Below, piece by piece: positions 34,713 to 42,629 of a stretch of 64,000 nucleotides of DNA (position 1 is its first letter; each line of letters starts with the position of its first letter). The stretch is from contig JAQVCW010000019.1 of NCBI GenBank assembly GCA_028689585.1, forward strand, positions 1-64,000, written 5' to 3'. The DNA is from Lachnospiraceae bacterium (GTDB lineage: Bacteria; Bacillota; Clostridia; Lachnospirales; Lachnospiraceae). The notes under the pieces are model-generated. The model was not told the origin of the DNA. It searched no databases and saw only the letters and a program-made list of their open reading frames with translations. Position numbers and translations under genes: made by a program.

Positions 34713-35675
34713 CTATTCAGCATATAAAAGGAATTGTCCTATTTCATCTGCTATTTGATTGTAGGCGTGGTCTTGCACATAATGCGGACAATCAAGTTCG
34801 ATAACTTTTGCATTAGGAACGGAAGTGGCAAACTCGTTTTGAAAATTGCGCCAAGTGCTTTCGTCAAAGCCTGTGCCACCCGAGCCATTGGAAACAAACA
34901 TCAACATAGGTACATTGACGGTTGTTCCTACTGCCACCTTTTCCGCACTTGTCTTTATTTCAGCGGCTTCATTCAACATAGCCTTTGTTGCGGTACGGCG
35001 ATAAAAAATCGCTCTGTAAAGTTCTTTTTCTTCATCTGACAAAGTACCGTACTTTATAGCGTCACTTTCTGCGAGGCTTGGTATTATGCGAGTTATTCCT
35101 GCGTGAGCTGCAAAAGAAGCAAGCTGCATAATTGGAAGATTTATCTCCATACTTTCATAAGCGGCTGGGACAGACATATCCAATCCAATAATTGCCGTAA
35201 CTTCATCGGGGTATTGCTGTGCCCAATAAAGGGCTTCAATACCCGACATGGAATGCGGACACAGCACATACGGACCGGGTATCCTTGCCAATTCTAATGC
35301 TTTTCTTGTTTCGGATAAAACAGTATCTATATCCCGTGGCACATCACAATCATCACTAAAGCCATATCCGGCTTTTTCGACTACTGCAATTCTGTAATTA
35401 TCGCTCAAAAGAGAATAGAGAGATTTGAAATCCAATATCGGAGAACAAGTCCCGGCACCTGACAGAAACACAATCGTCTGTTCTCCGCTGCCCTCGGAAT
35501 AAACACTAATATTGTGACCGTTCACTTCTACAAGCTGCCCGGTCGGAATGAATAAGGCATCTTCCTTTTTTAGCTGAATGCGATTATTGATGAAACATCC
35601 CAAGATAAATAACGCCAGCGCAGCTACGATGACAAGAAGGGAAACACCTATCCTTTTGATTATCTTTTTTCGCAT
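34713..35675 (-). CDS. Membrane-anchored alpha/beta hydrolase
   Basis: A 320-residue protein with an N-terminal signal anchor (residues about 8-30) and an alpha/beta hydrolase domain. FLSGAGTCSP is the oxyanion loop, and PHSMSG holds the nucleophile Ser in a G-x-S-x-G-like elbow with His in place of the first x-side Gly neighbour. DCPHYV near the end carries the catalytic His. It probably acts on an ester or lipid outside the membrane. Such genes are often carried on Firmicute mobile elements, in line with the relaxase tail and tnpV on either side. The substrate is unknown. Confidence 0.82.
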   Translation of the reverse strand: MRKKIIKRIGVSLLVIVAALALFILGCFINNRIQLKKEDALFIPTGQLVEVNGHNISVYSEGSGEQTIVFLSGAGTCSPILDFKSLYSLLSDNYRIAVVEKAGYGFSDDCDVPRDIDTVLSETRKALELARIPGPYVLCPHSMSGIEALYWAQQYPDEVTAIIGLDMSVPAAYESMEINLPIMQLASFAAHAGITRIIPSLAESDAIKYGTLSDEEKELYRAIFYRRTATKAMLNEAAEIKTSAEKVAVGTTVNVPMLMFVSNGSGGTGFDESTWRNFQNEFATSVPNAKVIELDCPHYVQDHAYNQIADEIGQFLLYAE

Positions 35676-35771
35676 AAACTTCTCCTTTTAGCACTGTGAA
35701 ACTATTTTGTTCAAGAGCTTAACTTGTACAGCTTCTGCTTTGTGAGATTTCAAAAAACAAATATATACACA

Positions 35772-36245
35772 TTAATTATGGCATATTTCGACCGAAAATT
35801 CAATTACACAAGTATGAACAATGTTGAAAGGGGGCGGAACAGCCGTAGCCATTCCGCCCTCGCTTAGTGAGTTGTAAATCAATTCACTTAACACAATCTC
35901 CATTACCGCTGAACGGATGTTGTTCATCCGTCCGACCCACAGCATTTGATTTTCTGCTTCCATCTGCTCTGTGATACCTTGCTTCGCCACCATCTGCTCT
36001 ACCAGCCGAGAAAACATTTCCTCTGCCTGTTCGTCTATATTGGCAAGGTAAGCGTTTAATTTGCCGCTTGTGAGAAGCGATGTATAGGTTGCCTTTCGGT
36101 GTTCTTTTAGATAGCGTTTGTGCCGCTGTCCCCAAATGCCGACAGGTCTTTCTTTTTCGGCGGGTAAGGTAAGACAGGGAATATAGTAACCTCCTTGCAG
36201 TTCGTACCAAAGCCCGTTATTGTTATCATAAATGTACTTGTCCAT
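35772..36245 (-). CDS. tnpV: TnpV, transposon-encoded accessory protein
   Basis: Starts MDKYIYDNNNGLWYELQGG after a GAGG site; a frame to 36278 has no such site. The body matches TnpV: GGYYIPCLTLP, IGIWGQRHKRYLKEH-like text, LLTSGKLNAYLANIDEQAEEMF and MLWVGRMNNIRSAVMEIV. The usual protein ends near LIYN; the last 30 residues (from SLSEGGMATAVPPPF) look like read-through into unrelated DNA. TnpV accompanies Tn4451/Tn5397-like elements. Function is unknown. Confidence 0.8.
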   Translation of the reverse strand: MDKYIYDNNNGLWYELQGGYYIPCLTLPAEKERPVGIWGQRHKRYLKEHRKATYTSLLTSGKLNAYLANIDEQAEEMFSRLVEQMVAKQGITEQMEAENQMLWVGRMNNIRSAVMEIVLSELIYNSLSEGGMATAVPPPFNIVHTCVIEFSVEICHN

Positions 36246-36428
36246 ATTAAAATCCTCTAATAAGATATATTCGCACATACATCACAGTTTCCCCGATTGC
36301 CACACACTGTTATAGCTTGTTATCAGATTTTCTTGCCCTTGCTTTTTCCCTTATGAGGTGGCGAGGGCAGAATAAAACGGTGTGAAATCGTATAAAGGGA
36401 TAAGGTGAACACATTGCGATAAATCCTT

Positions 36429-36439
36429 TGTTTTCAAGG
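36429..36439. repeat. Candidate right attachment repeat of the degraded element
   Basis: TGTTTTCAAGG, matching 32009-32019. Between the copies lie the integrase remnant, ORF6N gene, HTH fragment, relaxase tail, hydrolase and tnpV. Apart from this repeat the 36246-36579 stretch shows no gene. Confidence 0.4.
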
Positions 36440-36579
36440 ATTTCAGAGGATTTTATTAAAGCCCTATGGGCGTAGATAATCGACTATAAAATCGTGATAT
36501 ACGAATTCCAGTTTGATATTAAAAATATTTGTTTAAGTTTTATATCGAAACTGCCTTGTTTTTATCTCTATTGCATATG

Positions 36580-36726
36580 TTATTTTGTCTTACTGATTTT
36601 CTGTTGCCATATTGTTGCCACGCCCATATTATACACGAGCAGTAGCAACAAAGCAATTCCAAAAGTTATCCCCAATTTTACCGTTTTCTTTATATCCTTA
36701 TCAATATTCTTCTTATTTTCCGACAT
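36580..36726 (-). CDS. Small membrane protein of 48 residues
   Basis: ATG at 36726, seven bases after GGAGGG, gives MSENKKNIDKDIKKTVKLGI followed by a single hydrophobic helix (FGIALLLLLVYNMGVA) and IWQQKISKTK. A charged Lys-rich start, one membrane helix and a basic end would place it in the inner membrane. It lies just outside the candidate right attachment repeat, so it may be part of the host locus or of the mobile block. No family recognised. Confidence 0.6.
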   Translation of the reverse strand: MSENKKNIDKDIKKTVKLGITFGIALLLLLVYNMGVATIWQQKISKTK

Positions 36727-36781
36727 GCTTAATCCCTCCGCACTTCAATGTTTGTTTTCTACAAACCGGATTTGTCTTACT

Positions 36782-36934
36782 TTATAGATTGTCAGGAAAA
36801 GCATATAAATCATCTCCATAAAACTGCAAGTAATCTCCTTTTTTTATCTGTCTCAACACTTGAAAAACATTATAACTATCTACATAAGGAGTTGTTAATC
36901 CAAGAATGATAAGCCAAAAAGAAATCCATTTACT
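36782..36934 (-). pseudogene. Possible C-terminal gene fragment beside pyrD
   Basis: A 50-codon frame without any usual start codon reads SKWISFWLIILGLTTPY, then DSYNVFQVLRQIKKGDYLQF, and ends DDLYAFPDNL. It has a hydrophobic stretch and protein-like composition but is preceded at once by a stop codon. It lies 55 bp upstream of the 48-residue membrane gene. I read it as the tail of a truncated gene; it could also be chance. Confidence 0.3.
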
Positions 36935-37030
36935 TCAATATTCGTTAATAGTTGACAGCTAAATTCAAATTCTATCAACCCTGCCCCAGACCTGACACCG
37001 AAGTGACCGCATAATCGCATAATCGCCGGA

Positions 37031-37936
37031 TTATCTCACTGCTCCGATCAGCTCCGCAATATTTTTTACCTGATATTGTTCCATATATTTTTCAATTCCG
37101 TCAATTATTTCCATCGTCACAGACGGATTGCGGAAATTGGCCGTACCCACTGATACCGCAGTAGCTCCCGCCAGGATAAATTCCAGTGCATCCTCAGCGC
37201 AGGAAATGCCGCCCATGCCAATCACCGGCAGCTTCACCGCCCGGGCAGTTTCATAGACCATGCGCACTGCAATCGGCTTAATGGCTGGTCCGGACACGCC
37301 GCCGGTCTTATTCGCCAGCGCAAAGGTACGGCGGTTCACATCAATTTTCATTCCGGTCAGGGTATTGATCAGAGACAGCGCATCTGCTCCCCCTGCTTCT
37401 GCTGCTCTGGCCGTCTCTGTGATGTCGGTCACATTTGGGCTCAGCTTCATGATAACCGGCTGTTTTGCTCTCTTTTTTATCTCCGCGGTGATTGCTTCCA
37501 CTGCCTTTGGATTCTGTCCAAAAGCAATGCCCCCTTCCTTCACATTGGGGCAGGAAATGTTGATTTCCAGCAGATCCACCGGCTCCCGGGCCAGACGTTC
37601 CACCACTTCGCAATAATCCTCGGTGCTTTTTCCGCACACATTCACAACAACCTTCGTATCGTACTGCTGCAGAAATGGAAGATCTCTCTCGCATAATACC
37701 TGAATTCCCGGGTTCTGCAGACCGATGGCATTCATCATTCCGCCGCAGGTCTCTGCTATCCGCGGTGTGGGGTTGCCCGGCCACGGCACATTCGCCACTC
37801 CCTTGGTCACCACTGCCCCCAACCGGTTCAGATCCACAAATTCACTGAATTCCATACCGGATCCAAAGGTCCCGGATGCTGTCATAACCGGGTTTTTCAG
37901 TTCCACACCGGCTATCTTTACTTTCATATCTATCAT
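37031..37936 (-). CDS. pyrD: Dihydroorotate dehydrogenase, catalytic subunit (class 1B)
   Basis: A 301-residue FMN enzyme oxidising dihydroorotate to orotate. The start at 37936 (MIDMKVKIAG) is eight bases from GAGAGG; a longer frame runs into repeat DNA. PVMTASGTFG, LEINISCPNVKEGG (catalytic Cys of class 1) and VIGMGGISCAEDALEFILAGA are present. The adjacent pyrK makes it the NAD-dependent 1B type. Confidence 0.97.
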   Translation of the reverse strand: MIDMKVKIAGVELKNPVMTASGTFGSGMEFSEFVDLNRLGAVVTKGVANVPWPGNPTPRIAETCGGMMNAIGLQNPGIQVLCERDLPFLQQYDTKVVVNVCGKSTEDYCEVVERLAREPVDLLEINISCPNVKEGGIAFGQNPKAVEAITAEIKKRAKQPVIMKLSPNVTDITETARAAEAGGADALSLINTLTGMKIDVNRRTFALANKTGGVSGPAIKPIAVRMVYETARAVKLPVIGMGGISCAEDALEFILAGATAVSVGTANFRNPSVTMEIIDGIEKYMEQYQVKNIAELIGAVR

Positions 37937-38009
37937 GTTGGCTGCCTCTCTTTCGCCCGTTGCAAAGTCTGTCTGAAAATTTGCCTGCAGGGCCTGCGGG
38001 TACGATCCG

Positions 38010-38190
38010 CTTCTCAATTTGTTCCCGCGGGCTGTTTATCTGTTCCGCTTCTCAATTCGCTCCCGCGGGCTGTTCATCCGTTCCGCTTCTCAATTCGTTT
38101 CCGCGGTCTGTTCATCCGTTCCGTTTCTCAATTCGTCCCCGCGGGCTGTTCATCTGTTCCGCTTCTCAATTCGCTCCCGCGGCCTGCCCC
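38010..38190. repeat. 38-bp tandem repeat in the pyrK-pyrD spacer, 4.8 copies
   Basis: Units starting at 38010, 38048, 38086, 38124 and 38162 read CTTCTCAATTCGCTCCCGCG with a variable second half. The last ends at the pyrK stop. Unit length is not a multiple of three, and no gene is hidden here. Confidence 0.9.
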
Positions 38191-38192
38191 GC

Positions 38193-38972
38193 TTATAATT
38201 CCACTTCCGTTGACAAAAATACCGGACCTTCTTTACAGATTCGCTTATTATGTACCTTGGAATGCGCATCCACTTCTTTTGATTTGCATACGCAGGCCAG
38301 ACAGGCCCCTATTCCGCAGGCCATTTTCTCTTCCAGCGAAATCCAGCACTCAATGCCGTTTTCCTCCGCATATGCTTTCAGCGCCCGCAGCATCGGTGTA
38401 GGACCGCAGGCATAGATCACGTCAGCCGTCAGTTGATGTTCTCTGATACAATCCAGGACATTTCCCCTGGTTCCCGTACTGCCATCCTCGGTAGCGATAA
38501 ACAGGCTGCCGTTCGCCTTCAGATCTTCCGTCAGAAACAGTTCATCCCGATAGCCCAAAACCATCTGTTTTTCGCCCTTTAATTCTTTGGAAAGCTGCAC
38601 CATGGGCGGAATTCCAATGCCGCCGCCGATCAAAAAAGCCTTTTTCCCCTCTGCCATGCGTTCCAATGGGAAACCATTGCCCAGCGGGCCCAGAATATCC
38701 AGCATCTCTCCCGCCTGATATCCGGAGAATTCTTCCGTTCCTTTTCCCGCTACCCGGTATACAATCCGAAGCCTTCCCTTATCCCGATCTGTCTCACAGA
38801 TACTGATAGGGCGGGGCAGCATCCTGCTCTTATCCCTGCTGTACACAGAAATGAACTGGCCCGGTCTGGCCGTTCCCGCGATCTGTTCTGTCTGCAGCCA
38901 CATGCTGAAAATCCCCGTTCCAATCTTTTCCTGGCTTACAATCTTTGCTGTTTCCTTGAATTTTTCTGCCAT
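38193..38972 (-). CDS. pyrK: Dihydroorotate dehydrogenase electron-transfer subunit
   Basis: A 259-residue ferredoxin-reductase-like protein passing electrons from PyrD to NAD. The FAD motif is MLPRPISICE, the NAD-binding region AFLIGGGIGIPPM, and the [2Fe-2S] cluster ligands lie in CGIGACLACVCKS with a further Cys in NKRICKEGPVF. It lies between pyrF and pyrD, as in other Firmicutes. Confidence 0.97.
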   Translation of the reverse strand: MAEKFKETAKIVSQEKIGTGIFSMWLQTEQIAGTARPGQFISVYSRDKSRMLPRPISICETDRDKGRLRIVYRVAGKGTEEFSGYQAGEMLDILGPLGNGFPLERMAEGKKAFLIGGGIGIPPMVQLSKELKGEKQMVLGYRDELFLTEDLKANGSLFIATEDGSTGTRGNVLDCIREHQLTADVIYACGPTPMLRALKAYAEENGIECWISLEEKMACGIGACLACVCKSKEVDAHSKVHNKRICKEGPVFLSTEVEL

Positions 38973-39031
38973 AATATCCGCAGCTCCTGTCTTTTATTTT
39001 TATACCTTCAAAAAGTAACTGCTCCTGACTT

Positions 39032-39961
39032 CTATTTTGCCTGCTTCAGCGCTCCCGCAATATCCGCCACCATATCTTCCACTGCAGCACGGCTGGCTTC
39101 TGCAAAATGTTCTTCACCGTATTTTGCATATTTCTCCTGCTTGTAAGCTGCAATAATTCCTCTGGAAGAGTTCACGATAGCGCCCAGTCCGTCTTCATTG
39201 AAAAAATGCACCAGGTCAGCGCCTTTTCCGCCCTGCGCCCCATATCCCGGCACCAGGATAAAGGATTTCGGCATGATCTTACGGAGCGTTTTGCCCATCT
39301 CCGGATAAGTGGCTCCCACTACAGCACCAATATAACTGTACTTCTCACCCATACATTCTTCTCCCCAGCGGGCAACCTGTTCGCCCACCAGCTCATACAA
39401 AGGTCTTCCATCGATCAGACGGTCCTGAAATTCTCCGCTGGACGGATTGGAGGTCTTCACCAGAATAAAAAGTCCCTTTTTCTCCTCTTTACAGACTTCC
39501 AGGAACGGCTTAATTCCATCTGAGCCCAGATAGGGATTTACCGTAGCGAAATCCTCATCAAAGGGTGCATATTTTTTGCTGCCAACCGTCACATGTCCAA
39601 GGTGTCCCACCGCATAAGCCGCAGAGGTAGAACCAATGTCCCCTCTCTTCACGTCACCGATCACCACCAGGTCTTTGGATTTGCAGTAATCCACGGTTTT
39701 CTTAAAAGCCTTCATGCCTTCAATGCCGAACTGCTCATACATCGCCACCTGCGGCTTCACTGCCGGTATCAGATCGTAGACTGCATCCACAATTTCCTTA
39801 TTATACTGCCAGATCGCTTCCGCCGCGCCTTCCAGTGTCTCTCCGTATTCCCCAAATGCTTTTTTCTGGATATGCTCCGGAATATAGTTCATCATCGGAT
39901 CCAGTCCGACTACAATAGGTGCACCTGTTTTCTGTATTTTGCTGATCAGTTTCTGTATCAT
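39032..39961 (-). CDS. pyrF: Orotidine 5'-phosphate decarboxylase, type 2
   Basis: A 309-residue OMP decarboxylase of the longer type 2 branch. The catalytic Lys-Asp array lies in VIGDVKRGDIGSTSAAYA, and VGLDPM near the start holds the phosphate-side Asp. FILVPGYGAQGGKG marks the phosphate loop. It overlaps the pyrC stop by four bases. Confidence 0.97.
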   Translation of the reverse strand: MIQKLISKIQKTGAPIVVGLDPMMNYIPEHIQKKAFGEYGETLEGAAEAIWQYNKEIVDAVYDLIPAVKPQVAMYEQFGIEGMKAFKKTVDYCKSKDLVVIGDVKRGDIGSTSAAYAVGHLGHVTVGSKKYAPFDEDFATVNPYLGSDGIKPFLEVCKEEKKGLFILVKTSNPSSGEFQDRLIDGRPLYELVGEQVARWGEECMGEKYSYIGAVVGATYPEMGKTLRKIMPKSFILVPGYGAQGGKGADLVHFFNEDGLGAIVNSSRGIIAAYKQEKYAKYGEEHFAEASRAAVEDMVADIAGALKQAK

Positions 39962-41277
39962 AATTTTCCTCCATCTCTCCGCCCCAAAAGCGGCTGCTCC
40001 ACAGTATCTCTGTATACCACCCTCCCGTCACAGATGGTCATCTTCACTTTTCCTCTGACCTTCCATCCGTCAAACGGGGTGTTCTTTCCTTTTGATGCAA
40101 ATGTATTTTTATCAATCACATATTCTTCTTTGGGATCGATGATCACCACATCGGCCGGCTTTCCTTCGCCCAGTGTTCCCTTATCCAGCCCGGCAATTCC
40201 CGCCGGCTGAAAGCTCATCAGCCGGGCCATCTGCAGCGGTGTGATAATCTCCTGCTCCACCAGCCGGGTAATGGTCAGCCCAACTGCTGTCTCCAGGCCC
40301 ACAATGCCAAAAGGCGCTTTCCGAATAGACTGATTCTTTTCCTCCGCGCTGTGGGGCGCATGATCTGTGGAGATCGCATCTATGGTGCCGTCCTTCAAAG
40401 CCTCCAGCAGTGCTGCACGGTCCGCTCCGGTTCGAAGAGGCGGATTCATTTTGAAATTGCTGTCATCCTTTTTAATGTCAGAACTGATCAGGGTAAAATG
40501 ATGAGGGCAGACTTCGGCGCTGACTTTGATGCCCTCTTCTTTCGCCCAGCGAATCATTTTCATGCTGTCTTTCGTAGAGCAGTGACACAGATGCAGTCTG
40601 GCTCCGGTCTCTTTTGCCAGCAGGATATCCCTGGCAGTGATCACATCCTCTGCTGCATTGGGGATTCCCGGCATGCCCATCCTCTCTGACACATCGTCCG
40701 CATTCATGACACCGTGATTGACCAGAGAAATATCTTCACAGTGAGCCATCACCGGAATATCCAGTTCTGCCGCAATATCCATAGCCTCCCGGTAAAGCTG
40801 TGAGTTCATCACTGACTTGCCGTCTTCACTGATGGCCGGGCAGCCGGCCTTCACCATGCCTGCAATATCGGCCAGCACCTCCCCCTTCTGCCCCATGGTC
40901 ACTGCACCAATCTGCAGCACATGGATCGGCGCCACTCTTTTTGCCTTTTCTCTGACAAAGGCTATTCTGTCCGGAGTATCAATCACCGGTTTTGTATTCG
41001 GCATAGCCAGTATCGTGGTAAATCCGCCACGGGCCGCCGCCTTAGCTCCTGTCTCAATATCTTCTTTATAGGTAAGCCCCGGATCCCGCAGATGCACATG
41101 CAGATCAATCAGCCCCGGCATCACAAAACAACCGGAAGCATCTATAACCTGATCTGCCGTATCTTCTATATGCTCTGCCACTTTTTCTATCCTGCCATCC
41201 GCTATCAGCACATCACAGATGCCATCCTTTTCCGAAGCTGGATCCAATACTCTTCCATTCTTTATTAAAAGCCGCAT
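39958..41277 (-). CDS. pyrC: Dihydroorotase
   Basis: A 439-residue zinc amidohydrolase closing carbamoyl-aspartate to dihydroorotate. It has the metal-binding GLIDLHVHLRDPG near residue 57, later His ligands in VMAHCED and LHLCHCS, and the catalytic Asp in AISTDHAPH. It is the first gene of pyrC-F-K-D. An extended -10 (TGGTATGCT) lies about 75 bp upstream; no PyrR leader is visible. Confidence 0.97.
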   Translation of the reverse strand: MRLLIKNGRVLDPASEKDGICDVLIADGRIEKVAEHIEDTADQVIDASGCFVMPGLIDLHVHLRDPGLTYKEDIETGAKAAARGGFTTILAMPNTKPVIDTPDRIAFVREKAKRVAPIHVLQIGAVTMGQKGEVLADIAGMVKAGCPAISEDGKSVMNSQLYREAMDIAAELDIPVMAHCEDISLVNHGVMNADDVSERMGMPGIPNAAEDVITARDILLAKETGARLHLCHCSTKDSMKMIRWAKEEGIKVSAEVCPHHFTLISSDIKKDDSNFKMNPPLRTGADRAALLEALKDGTIDAISTDHAPHSAEEKNQSIRKAPFGIVGLETAVGLTITRLVEQEIITPLQMARLMSFQPAGIAGLDKGTLGEGKPADVVIIDPKEEYVIDKNTFASKGKNTPFDGWKVRGKVKMTICDGRVVYRDTVEQPLLGRRDGGKL

Positions 41278-41414
41278 TTTTATCCCTCTTTCCTGTCAAT
41301 TGTCGTACATGCCGCACCAAACAATATCAGTCTTTTACTAGTTGTAATTTTAGCATACCAAAAGAATGGCTGCAACAATTCTTTCAATATTCATAGCAGG
41401 TATCCTTTTACGGC

Positions 41415-41447
41415 AAAAAGAGACTCACCGTTTAAACGGCAAGCCTC
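41415..41447 (-). terminator. Terminator of the sugar-acid operon
   Basis: Stem GAGGCTTGCCG/CGGTGAGTCTC with a TTTAAA loop, followed by TTTTT on the minus strand, 58 bp after the KDG kinase stop. It separates that operon from the pyr genes. Confidence 0.85.
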
Positions 41448-41504
41448 ATAAAATTGCTTGATACTTCTACCAAAGCTCAAACACTTTGCGCATCCTTATG
41501 TAAA

Positions 41505-42602
41505 TTATCTCTGCACCCTGGCTCCTGCTCCGCCCATGACTGCTTCCACTTCTTTCCTGCTGGCCATGGTCGTATCGCCTGGTGTGGTCATTGCCAGTGC
41601 GCCGTGTGCAGCACCGTAGTTGACCGCCAGATTCGCATCACCTGTTGTCATCAGACCATAGATCAAGCCGGAAGCAAAGGAATCTCCGCCGCCTACCCGG
41701 TCCATGATTTCCAGGTTTTTATAATCTTTTGCTTTGTAAATCTCGCCATCTGCCCAGCAAAGTGCGCTCCAGTCATTGACCGTAGCCGTCTTTACCTCCC
41801 GCAGAGTGGTTGCTACCACTTTGAAATTCGGATAGGTCTCTGCCGCATGATTGATCATTTTTTTGTAGCCGTCCAGGTTCAGTGTTTTCAGATTTTCATC
41901 GTTTCCTTCGATAGCAAATCCAAGGCAGGCTGTAAAGTCTTCCTCATTTCCAATCATCACATCCACATAGTTTGCGATCTCTCTGTTTACTTCCTGGGCT
42001 TTGGCCTGACCGCCGATGGCACTCCACATGGATGCACGGTAGTTCAGGTCATAGGAAATCACGGTTCCGTATTTTTTCGCTGTCTTGATAGCTTCGATGA
42101 CCGTCTCACTGGACTGTTCTGACAATGCAGCATAGATTCCGCCCGTGTGCAGCCAGCGCACACCCAGTTCACCAAAGATATAGTCAAAATCAAAATCCTC
42201 CGGTTTTGCTTTGGAGATGGCGGTATTGGCACGATCGGAGCAGCTTAGGGCTCCGCGGATGCCAAATCCTCTCTCCACATAGTTCAGACCGTTTCTGCAG
42301 ATCCGGCCGATACCGTCAGTTTTCATCCATTTAATCATGGAAGTATCCACACCGCCCTGCAAAATCAGGTCTTCCATCAACAATCCCATCTCATTTTCCG
42401 CAAATGCAGTGAGTACGCCGGTCTTCATTCCAAAACATCTTCTCAGGCCGCGGATGACGTTGTACTCTCCGCCGCCCTCCCATACCTTAAAGGATCTGGC
42501 GGTACGGATCCGGCCTTCTCCCGGATCCAGGCGGAGCATTACCTCGCCCAGTGATACTGCATCATATTTACATTCTTTTTCCGGTCTTAAATTCAGTTCC
42601 AT
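41505..42602 (-). CDS. kdgK: 2-keto-3-deoxygluconate kinase, PfkB family
   Basis: A 365-residue sugar kinase of the ribokinase/PfkB fold. SLGEVMLRLDP opens the domain, WEGGGEYNV is the substrate loop, and MDRVGGGDSFASGL holds the anion hole and catalytic Asp. Within a cluster that also has a KDPG aldolase and sugar-acid dehydratases, phosphorylating KDG to KDPG is the natural role. It is the last gene, ending at a terminator. Confidence 0.88.
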   Translation of the reverse strand: MELNLRPEKECKYDAVSLGEVMLRLDPGEGRIRTARSFKVWEGGGEYNVIRGLRRCFGMKTGVLTAFAENEMGLLMEDLILQGGVDTSMIKWMKTDGIGRICRNGLNYVERGFGIRGALSCSDRANTAISKAKPEDFDFDYIFGELGVRWLHTGGIYAALSEQSSETVIEAIKTAKKYGTVISYDLNYRASMWSAIGGQAKAQEVNREIANYVDVMIGNEEDFTACLGFAIEGNDENLKTLNLDGYKKMINHAAETYPNFKVVATTLREVKTATVNDWSALCWADGEIYKAKDYKNLEIMDRVGGGDSFASGLIYGLMTTGDANLAVNYGAAHGALAMTTPGDTTMASRKEVEAVMGGAGARVQR

Positions 42603-42629
42603 ATTTTTCCTTTCCTATATATAATGCCA

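Noticed and set aside
36494-36787. Plus-strand 97-codon frame
   Set aside because: Antisense to the 48-residue membrane gene, which has a good ribosome site; the plus frame has none.
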